This document shows positions 58,211-64,000 of a DNA stretch of 64,000 bases, in pieces. This DNA is from Flavobacterium sp. ASV13 (GTDB lineage: Bacteria > Bacteroidota > Bacteroidia > Flavobacteriales > Flavobacteriaceae). The stretch spans positions 310,001-374,000 of the forward strand of contig NZ_JQJY01000003.1 of NCBI RefSeq assembly GCF_000745775.1. The letters run 5' to 3'. The notes under the pieces were generated by a model, which was not told the DNA's origin, searched no databases, and worked only from the letters and a program-made list of their open reading frames with translations. Numbering within the stretch: position 1 is the stretch's first letter; every line of letters starts with the position of its first letter. Both the position numbers and the translations under genes were made by a program.

Positions 58211-59740
58211 ATGACTAAAAATAAACTAAAGAATCCAACAATCATTGTCATTTTTGGAGGAACCGGAGATTTGGCAAAGAGAAAGCTCTTTCCCGCATTT
58301 CAAAATCTGTACCTTGACGGACGTATGTCTGAAAAGTTCCAGATTATTGCTCTTGGAAGAGCAGAAAAAACAAATGAAGATTTTCGCGCTTATGTAGCAG
58401 AAAATCTGGCTCTTTTTTCAAGAAGAAAAGGAATTGATGATCCAGAAACAGAAAAATTCCTTTCGCACATAACCTATCATAGTTTAGATATTGACAAAGA
58501 AGAATCCTATATTGGATTAAACGAGAAAATTGAAGGCTTTGATCAGTCTTTTGGAGAACGCGCAAATCGTCTTTTTTATCTTTCAATTACGCCTTCTTTC
58601 ATTTCAACTATTTCGAGCAATATCAAGAAAATCGGACTTGCGGCGAATCCAAAACAAGATCGTATTATTATTGAAAAACCTTTTGGATATGATAAAACTT
58701 CTGCAATTGCACTTAATGAAATGCTTTCACAGACTTTCAAAGAAGAGCAGATTTACAGAATCGATCACTATTTAGGAAAAGAAACCGTTCAGAACATCTT
58801 GGCTTTCCGTTTTGGAAATTCGATGTTTGAACCATTATGGAGCCGTAATTTTATTGATTTTGTCCAAATTACCGTAGCAGAGGAAGTCGGCGTTGAAGAA
58901 CGAGGCGGATTCTATGAAGGTGTTGGAGCATTAAAAGATATGATTCAGAACCACTTGCTACAAATTTTATGTATGACGGCTATGGAAGCGCCTGCATCAT
59001 TAAATGCAGATGACATTCGTAACCGAAAAGCAGATGTCTTGAAATCGATTCGCCGAATCAAACCAGAAGAAGTGGATCATTATATAGTAAGAGGTCAATA
59101 CGATGCTGGTGAAATAAAAGGAGTTCCTGTTCCGGGTTACCGTCAGGACAAAGGCATTGCACCAGATTCTAATACAGAAACTTACGTGGCAATGAAAATT
59201 TATCTGGACAACTGGAGATGGCAGGGAATTCCGTTCTATTTGCGTTCAGGAAAAAGAATGGAAGAAAAACAATCTTCAATCATTATTCAGTTTAAACCGG
59301 TTCCGCATTCTTCATTTTCTTATGGAAAAGAAGGAATGACGCCAAACCGATTGATTATCAACATTCAGCCTGCAATGGACATTAAACTGCAGTTCATGAC
59401 CAAAAAGCCAGGTTTATCATTGGCTTTAAGACCAGCAGAAATGGTTTTTGATTATTTTGCCTGTTCAACAATGTCGCCAGAAGCTTATGAAACATTGATT
59501 GCAGATGCACTATTAGGAGACCCTACTCTATTTATGCGTTGGGATCAAGTGGAAGAAGCTTGGGACGCAATTGATACAATTCAACAAGTTTGGAAAACAG
59601 TAGCTCCAACAAATTTCCCAAATTATAAAGCAGGAAGCTGGGGACCTGAAGAAGCTGATGAATTATTAGCGCGCCAAGGACACAAATGGATTCCGAATAC
59701 ACAAACAAAAGAAGAAGTTTTAAATGATACAGATTTATAA
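58211..59740 (+). CDS. zwf: Glucose-6-phosphate 1-dehydrogenase
   Basis: Oxidises glucose-6-phosphate to 6-phosphogluconolactone. The 509-aa protein has the nucleotide-binding IFGGTGDLAKRKLFPA near residue 15, the active-site RIDHYLGKETVQNI near residue 186 and EKPFGYD near residue 156. It lies 28 nt after gnd and overlaps pgl by 17 nt. Reaction order is zwf, pgl, gnd, so the gene order differs from the pathway order. Confidence 0.97.
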   Translation: MTKNKLKNPTIIVIFGGTGDLAKRKLFPAFQNLYLDGRMSEKFQIIALGRAEKTNEDFRAYVAENLALFSRRKGIDDPETEKFLSHITYHSLDIDKEESYIGLNEKIEGFDQSFGERANRLFYLSITPSFISTISSNIKKIGLAANPKQDRIIIEKPFGYDKTSAIALNEMLSQTFKEEQIYRIDHYLGKETVQNILAFRFGNSMFEPLWSRNFIDFVQITVAEEVGVEERGGFYEGVGALKDMIQNHLLQILCMTAMEAPASLNADDIRNRKADVLKSIRRIKPEEVDHYIVRGQYDAGEIKGVPVPGYRQDKGIAPDSNTETYVAMKIYLDNWRWQGIPFYLRSGKRMEEKQSSIIIQFKPVPHSSFSYGKEGMTPNRLIINIQPAMDIKLQFMTKKPGLSLALRPAEMVFDYFACSTMSPEAYETLIADALLGDPTLFMRWDQVEEAWDAIDTIQQVWKTVAPTNFPNYKAGSWGPEEADELLARQGHKWIPNTQTKEEVLNDTDL

Positions 59741-60440
59741 TAACACAGAAGAAATCAATGTTACAGCTGCAGACCTTTTTGTCGAATCTGCTCAAAAAGC
59801 GATTGCTGCAAAAGGTAAATTTACAGCTGTACTTACAGGAGGTTCTTCTCCTGCAGGGATTTACAAATTATTGGCTTCTGATGCTTACAAAAATAAAATA
59901 GACTGGAGCAAAGTTTATATTTTTTGGGGAGATGAACGTTGGGTTCCGTTAAACGATGATTTGAGCAATGCTAAAATGTCGTACGCAACATTATTAAGCC
60001 ACGTTGCTATTCCGCAGGAAAATATTTTCGAAATGTACAAAGACGGCGTTACTCCTGAAGAATATGCAGTTACCTACGAACAAATCCTTAGAAAGATATT
60101 AGGTGAAGAAGGAAAATTTGACTTAATCTTATTAGGAATGGGAGATGACGGACACACCGCTTCTCTTTTCCCTGGTGAAGCTGTTTTAGAAGAACAAACC
60201 AAATGGGTTGACGCTTATTATTTAGCTCCACAGAAAATGCACCGTATTACACTTACTGCGCCATTAATCAACAAAGCAGAAAAAATTGTTGTAGTGGCTT
60301 TTGGCGAGAAAAAAACACACGCTTTAAAAGAAGTTACAACTGGAGATTACAATCCGACTTTATATCCAATGCAATTGATTAAACCTGTTTCTGGTGAATT
60401 ATTGTTTTTGGTAGATAAAGCTGCTGCAGGAACGAATTAA
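59724..60440 (+). CDS. pgl: 6-phosphogluconolactonase, DevB/SOL type
   Basis: Hydrolyses 6-phosphogluconolactone. The 238-aa protein shows TAVLTGGSSPAGIYKLLAS near residue 34, VYIFWGDERWVPLNDDLSN near residue 70 and the catalytic GMGDDGHTASLFPG near residue 137. Its ATG lies inside the zwf end, so translation is coupled. Completes the oxidative branch that supplies NADPH. Confidence 0.95.
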   Translation: MIQIYNNTEEINVTAADLFVESAQKAIAAKGKFTAVLTGGSSPAGIYKLLASDAYKNKIDWSKVYIFWGDERWVPLNDDLSNAKMSYATLLSHVAIPQENIFEMYKDGVTPEEYAVTYEQILRKILGEEGKFDLILLGMGDDGHTASLFPGEAVLEEQTKWVDAYYLAPQKMHRITLTAPLINKAEKIVVVAFGEKKTHALKEVTTGDYNPTLYPMQLIKPVSGELLFLVDKAAAGTN

Positions 60441-60463
60441 TTTTTTATTCAAAATAACTTATT

Positions 60464-60499
60464 AAATCGCAATCATCTAAAAATTGATAATTGCGATTT
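60464..60499 (+). terminator. Terminator of the gnd-zwf-pgl operon
   Basis: AAATCGCAAT and ATTGCGATTT pair around a 16-nt loop that is itself partly paired, followed by a T run. Confidence 0.85.
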
Positions 60500-60567
60500 T
60501 TTTATTTTATTGATTTTCATTTGCTAAACTATTTATCCTAACGAAAAGTTTAATTAAATTTACTTCG

Positions 60568-61137
60568 ATGGATGAACTGAAAAAACATATAGAGGAAATT
60601 ACTCCGATAACCAATGAAGAATTTGACTATATCAAAACATTCTTCAAGGAAAAAAAAGTAAAAAAACACCAATATCTGCTTCAGGATGGTGATAAAGTGA
60701 CTTCTGAATATTGGATTGTCAAAGGTATATTTCGCGCTTTCCATATTGATAAAGATGGAAAAGAACATATTTTGCAGTTTGCTCTTGAAAATTGGTGGCT
60801 CTCTGATTATAATGCTTTCTTCAACCAAAAAGAATCCAACATCAATATTGTTTGCATGGATGATGCCGAAGTTTTATGCCTGACACTTTCTGGCCGGGAA
60901 CAATTAGCATCGGAATTTCATAAAATGGAACACTTTTTTAGAATGAAATTAACCAGCGGTTATTCGGCACAACAAAGACGTATTATTTCGCTGCTTTCAA
61001 ACAATCCCAAAAAAAGGTATGAAGAATTTGCCAATTTGTATCCAAACATAATGCAAAAAATTCCAAAAAAATATATAGCCGAATATTTAGGTGTCAGTCG
61101 GGAAACTTTAAGCCGTCTGTATTCTAATAATGGCTGA
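60568..61137 (+). CDS. Crp/Fnr-family transcriptional regulator
   Basis: The 189-aa protein has an N-terminal cyclic-nucleotide-binding-like beta barrel (KKHQYLLQDGDKVTSEYWIV, then KDGKEHILQFALENWWLSDY). The C-terminal HTH is IPKKYIAEYLGVSRETLSRL. No Cys cluster for an iron-sulfur centre is present, so it is not an oxygen-sensing Fnr. The effector is unknown. A CRP-consensus palindrome lies 149 bp downstream, before the DJ-1/OYE pair, which it or the 63390 paralogue may control. Confidence 0.9.
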   Translation: MDELKKHIEEITPITNEEFDYIKTFFKEKKVKKHQYLLQDGDKVTSEYWIVKGIFRAFHIDKDGKEHILQFALENWWLSDYNAFFNQKESNINIVCMDDAEVLCLTLSGREQLASEFHKMEHFFRMKLTSGYSAQQRRIISLLSNNPKKRYEEFANLYPNIMQKIPKKYIAEYLGVSRETLSRLYSNNG

Positions 61138-61153
61138 TAATATCAAAATACAG

Positions 61154-61178
61154 GCGTGATTTTTATCACGCTTTTTTT
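61154..61178 (+). terminator. Terminator of the Crp/Fnr gene
   Basis: GCGTGAT and ATCACGC pair with a TTTT loop, followed by seven T. Confidence 0.85.
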
Positions 61179-61285
61179 ATATCCCCACTTCAACAGCAAA
61201 AATCATTCTTAACCAAAGTCAATGATTTTAAAGACGCTGCAAATCTACTTTTGCCCCGTAATCAATAGTTACTTATTTAAGCTTT

Positions 61286-61317
61286 TTTAAAAGTGTGATT
61301 TGAATCACACTTTTAAA
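61286..61317. promoter_or_regulatory. Long CRP/FNR-like palindrome upstream of the DJ-1/OYE operon
   Basis: TTTAAAAGTGTGATT and its perfect complement are separated by TG, giving 15-bp arms. The core TGTGATTTGAATCACA is exactly TGTGA-N6-TCACA. No T run follows, so it is more likely an operator than a terminator. It lies 150 bp before the DJ-1 gene. The rest of the 330-bp gap (61138-61467) holds only the terminator above. Confidence 0.65.
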
Positions 61318-61467
61318 GTGAGTTCGGTCAACCGCCAGGTTTTAAACTTGACGGAACTTTGTCTCAGATGAAAAGCTAATTATTTCGCATAAAAAATTAT
61401 TAACTGAAAACATTCAAAAAATAAATTCATAAAAAACAATTATCAACATTTTAAAAAATTAGAAATC

Positions 61468-62253
61468 ATGAAAAATTTAAAACAAGTTATTGCAGCAGGT
61501 TTAGTAGGCACAGCATTAAGTGCAGAAGCTCAGGTAAATCATGAATTAAATGTAATGAATCAATTAGCAACTCCTTCACACGTATCTGTGATGCCCGTTT
61601 CTCAATTATTAAATGCACCGGGAAATGAAGCTTTGAGAGCATTCTTTTTTACTCCTGTAAAAGACAAAACCGTATTAAAAGGCAAAAAAATCGCTGTATT
61701 AGCTGCAGATGGTTTTGAAGAAATTGAACTTACTGGACCAGTTTGGTATTTCAGAGAACTTGGTGCTCAGGTTGACATCATCGCTCCAAAATTCAATCCG
61801 GCTCCGGCAAGATACGGATTGAGTACTCCTGAAATGGCAAAAACTCATATCATGGCGATTCAATATTTACAACCTGTTGGCTGGATCAAATTTGACAGAA
61901 CTGCAGATCAAATTAAAGTAAGCGATTATGATGCTGTATTTATTCCTGGTGGCGCATGGAATCCAGATAACCTTCGTTATGACAAAGACGTGATCAAATT
62001 CATTCAGGATTTTAATAAATCAGGAAAACTGATTGCCGCTATATGTCACGCACCAGTTGTTTTGGCTTCGGCTGATATTCTTAAAGGAAGAAAACTTACT
62101 GGATATTGGAACATTCAAATTGACCTTAAAAACGCAGGCGGAATTGTTTCTGACCAACCTGTTGTGGTTGATTCAAACATTATTACAAGCAGACACCCAA
62201 TCGACGTAGCCGATTTTTCTAAAGCTGTAGAAAGCTGGTTGGCTAAAAAATAA
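61468..62253 (+). CDS. Exported DJ-1/PfpI-family protein
   Basis: The 261-aa protein begins MKNLKQVIAAGLVGTALSAE, which looks like a signal peptide cut near AEAQ. The DJ-1/PfpI domain starts near residue 70: KIAVLAADGFEEIELTGPVW with the conserved Glu, DYDAVFIPGGAWNPDNLR, and the nucleophile elbow IAAICHAPVVLA with Cys near residue 193. Relatives act as glyoxalases, deglycase-like enzymes or stress proteins. Export to the periplasm is unusual for the family. It lies 25 nt before the OYE gene. Confidence 0.85.
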   Translation: MKNLKQVIAAGLVGTALSAEAQVNHELNVMNQLATPSHVSVMPVSQLLNAPGNEALRAFFFTPVKDKTVLKGKKIAVLAADGFEEIELTGPVWYFRELGAQVDIIAPKFNPAPARYGLSTPEMAKTHIMAIQYLQPVGWIKFDRTADQIKVSDYDAVFIPGGAWNPDNLRYDKDVIKFIQDFNKSGKLIAAICHAPVVLASADILKGRKLTGYWNIQIDLKNAGGIVSDQPVVVDSNIITSRHPIDVADFSKAVESWLAKK

Positions 62254-62278
62254 TTCAAAAAAATTAAATCATAAAACA

Positions 62279-63388
62279 ATGAAAACAAATATTTTTGAAC
62301 CTGTTAAAATTGGTTCTTTACAATTAAAAAATCGCATTTCAATGGCTCCAATGACAAGAGCAAGAAATGCTGACGGAATTCCGAATGATGATAACGCCTT
62401 GTATTATGCACAACGCGCCGGAGCCGGATTAATCATTACCGAAGGAACCGCCATTTCTGACACGGCTAAAGGTGTTCTTTATATTCCGGGATTATATACA
62501 AAAGAACAAGTTGAAGGCTGGAAAAAAGTAACAAAAGCAGTACACAAAAAAGAGAGTACCATATTTACACAATTATGGCATGTTGGACGCGTTTCACATA
62601 CTTCAAATCAACCAAACGGAATTGCGCCTGTTGGTCCGTCAGATATTCAGGCTACAACTTCTTTTGCCTGGGGTTATGATGAAAACGGAAAAGAAGGTCC
62701 TGTAATTTCTTCTAAACCAAGAGCACTTTCAAATGCTGAAGTGAAACAAATTACAAAAGACTTTGCAACTGCAGCAAAAAATGCAATTGATGCAGGTTTT
62801 GATGGCGTTGAACTTCACGGAGCAAACGGTTATTTGATCGAACAATTTTTAAATCCGTTTGTTAATAATCGTACAGATGAATATGGCGGTTCTATTGAAA
62901 ACAGATCTCGATTTTTATTAGAAACCATTGATGCTCTTATTGAGACAGTTGGTCACGAAAAAACCGCCATCAGATTGACGCCTTATGGAGGTTTGGGAGA
63001 TTTGCCTCATTATGATGAAATTGAAGCGACTTATCAATATTTGGCTAAAGAATTAAACAAAAGAAATTTGGCTTATTTGCATTTAATGGATCAGCAATCT
63101 AAAGGAAGTCATGCATTGCCTGATGGATTTTTGGAACGCTTTAGAACTTGGTATGATGGCGTTATCATTTTGGCCGGAAGCATGAACAGAGAAAAATCGG
63201 AACAACTGATTCATGCAGGAACTATTGATATTGCAGGTTTTGGCGAACCCTTTATTTCAAATCCTGATTTAGTCGAACGCTTAGAAAACAATTGGGAATT
63301 GACTCCTCCAGACAGAAATCTTCATTACGGTTTAGGAAACCACGGTTATACCGACTGGAAAACGTATGAAGAACTGCAATTCGCTTAA
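62279..63388 (+). CDS. Alkene reductase, old yellow enzyme family
   Basis: The 369-aa FMN-dependent oxidoreductase reduces activated C=C bonds, and in relatives nitro-esters, with NADPH. Motifs: ISMAPMTRARNADGIPND near residue 20, QLWHVGRVSHTSNQPNG near residue 100, GFDGVELHGANGYLIEQFLN with the substrate-binding His/Asn near residue 180, and a C-terminal IDIAGFGEPFISNPDLV. It resembles NemA. Co-transcribed with the DJ-1 gene, pointing to reactive-carbonyl or electrophile detoxification. Confidence 0.93.
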   Translation: MKTNIFEPVKIGSLQLKNRISMAPMTRARNADGIPNDDNALYYAQRAGAGLIITEGTAISDTAKGVLYIPGLYTKEQVEGWKKVTKAVHKKESTIFTQLWHVGRVSHTSNQPNGIAPVGPSDIQATTSFAWGYDENGKEGPVISSKPRALSNAEVKQITKDFATAAKNAIDAGFDGVELHGANGYLIEQFLNPFVNNRTDEYGGSIENRSRFLLETIDALIETVGHEKTAIRLTPYGGLGDLPHYDEIEATYQYLAKELNKRNLAYLHLMDQQSKGSHALPDGFLERFRTWYDGVIILAGSMNREKSEQLIHAGTIDIAGFGEPFISNPDLVERLENNWELTPPDRNLHYGLGNHGYTDWKTYEELQFA

Positions 63389-63389
63389 T

Positions 63390-63965
63390 TTATTTGCCAA
63401 TCATTCTTTTGCGAAGCCTGCTTAAAGATTCTGGCTTAATGCCAATGTAAGACGAAAGCTGATTCTGTGATACCATTTGAAAAAGATAAGGTTCTTTTTT
63501 TAAGATTGTTTTATATCGCTCTTCGGGAGTTTGAAAATGAAGCATTTCCTGTCTTTCGATAATAATAAGATACGCAGATTCAGCAATCAGTCTTCCAAAT
63601 TTTGACCAGTTCGGGCAACTGTTATATAACTTTTCGACTTTCTCATATTCTAAAGCAATTACGGTCGAATCTTCCATCGCTCTGCAGCTATAATGGGCCG
63701 TTCCTTGGGTAATAAAACTAGCAAAATCAACTAGAAAATCATTTGATTTTACAAATCTGCTGTTGATTTCGTTTCCTCTGTAATCCACATAAAACATTCT
63801 GAAAAAACCACTTTCAATAAAATAGATGTGACGACAGATTTCTCCTTGCTGCAAAATATCGGTGTCTTTCTTTACTTCTACTCTACTAATAATTGGCAAC
63901 ATAAAATTATACTCTTCATCAGACATTGGAACAACTGATGTAATAACGTTCTTAAGGGCATCCAT
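63390..63965 (-). CDS. Crp/Fnr-family transcriptional regulator, second copy
   Basis: The 191-aa protein has the cyclic-nucleotide-like barrel (DTDILQQGEICRHIYFIESG, then FFRMFYVDYRGNEINSRFVK) and a C-terminal HTH (VSQNQLSSYIGIKPESLSRL). Like the 60568 protein it lacks Fnr cysteines and the full cAMP-binding motif. It is convergent with the OYE gene with a 1-nt gap, and its start is close to the window end. The pair of related regulators flanks the DJ-1/OYE genes. Confidence 0.9.
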   Translation of the reverse strand: MDALKNVITSVVPMSDEEYNFMLPIISRVEVKKDTDILQQGEICRHIYFIESGFFRMFYVDYRGNEINSRFVKSNDFLVDFASFITQGTAHYSCRAMEDSTVIALEYEKVEKLYNSCPNWSKFGRLIAESAYLIIIERQEMLHFQTPEERYKTILKKEPYLFQMVSQNQLSSYIGIKPESLSRLRKRMIGK

Positions 63966-64000
63966 ACTATTGATTTTAAGAGAAATAAGTTGCTTAAAAG

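Noticed and set aside
61286..61317. Palindrome as a rho-independent terminator
   Set aside because: No T run follows, the Crp/Fnr gene already has its own terminator at 61154-61178, and the core matches a Crp operator.
1..64000. CRISPR arrays, rRNA or tRNA genes
   Set aside because: No regularly spaced short repeats with unique spacers and no rRNA or cloverleaf tRNA sequences were seen by eye. The only tRNA-like structure is the tmRNA ends.

Overview
The window looks like a Flavobacterium-type genome (Bacteroidota). It is AT-rich, carries a SusC/SusD pair and TonB-dependent receptors, uses TAnnTTTG-type promoter boxes with weak Shine-Dalgarno sequences, and its tmRNA encodes the tag GENNYALAA. 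Host genes lie at both ends: a TonB-dependent receptor, fumC, a saccharopine/alanine-dehydrogenase-like enzyme and a serine hydrolase on the left; an uracil-DNA glycosylase, an aldo/keto reductase, a GH42 beta-galactosidase, a SusC/SusD pair, the oxidative pentose-phosphate genes (gnd-zwf-pgl) and a Crp/Fnr-flanked DJ-1/old-yellow-enzyme pair on the right.

A complete prophage of about 33.8 kb (7370-41142) is inserted in the 3' end of the tmRNA gene ssrA. The att core is a 21-bp direct repeat, paired GTGAACAAA arm sites sit just inside both ends, and the displaced ssrA terminator lies outside attR. The integrase is next to attL. Almost everything else is on the minus strand, read from the repressor (about 40.2 kb) down to about 9.1 kb. 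The order is repressor/operators, small early genes, a diversity-generating retroelement (DGR), replication (initiator plus DnaB), HNH, small terminase, an accessory block (HTH, AP2, PAPS-reductase-like), large terminase, portal, HK97 protease, capsid, connector genes, tail tube, frameshifted G/GT chaperones, tape measure, baseplate/fibre genes, then holin, endolysin and a spanin-like gene. This is a siphovirus of HK97 type.

The outstanding system is the DGR at 36.5-39.0 kb. It has a reverse transcriptase with YADD and IGNYLSQ boxes, a 73-bp template repeat and three target genes in tandem, each with a variable repeat near its 3' end. Over the 73 aligned positions the three repeats differ from the template 46 times, and 45 of these fall on template adenines. 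Unusually for a phage, the targets are small early-region proteins and not tail fibres. Other prophage features are four 18-bp iterons inside the replication initiator gene (a lambda-O-like origin), an A AAA AAG slip site between the tail chaperone frames, a conserved small gene broken by one amber codon, and a repressor operator region with a 17-bp perfect inverted repeat.

To the right of the prophage, 48.7-51.3 kb holds a second unusual region. A scar joins the 3' end of a lost SusD gene to an ssrA fragment and an IS3-family remnant. It is followed by three promoterless single-gene units separated by related 140-180-bp structured repeats. Two of the three units begin and end with perfectly complementary 10-mers, which is the logic of integron gene cassettes, but no integron integrase is present in the window.
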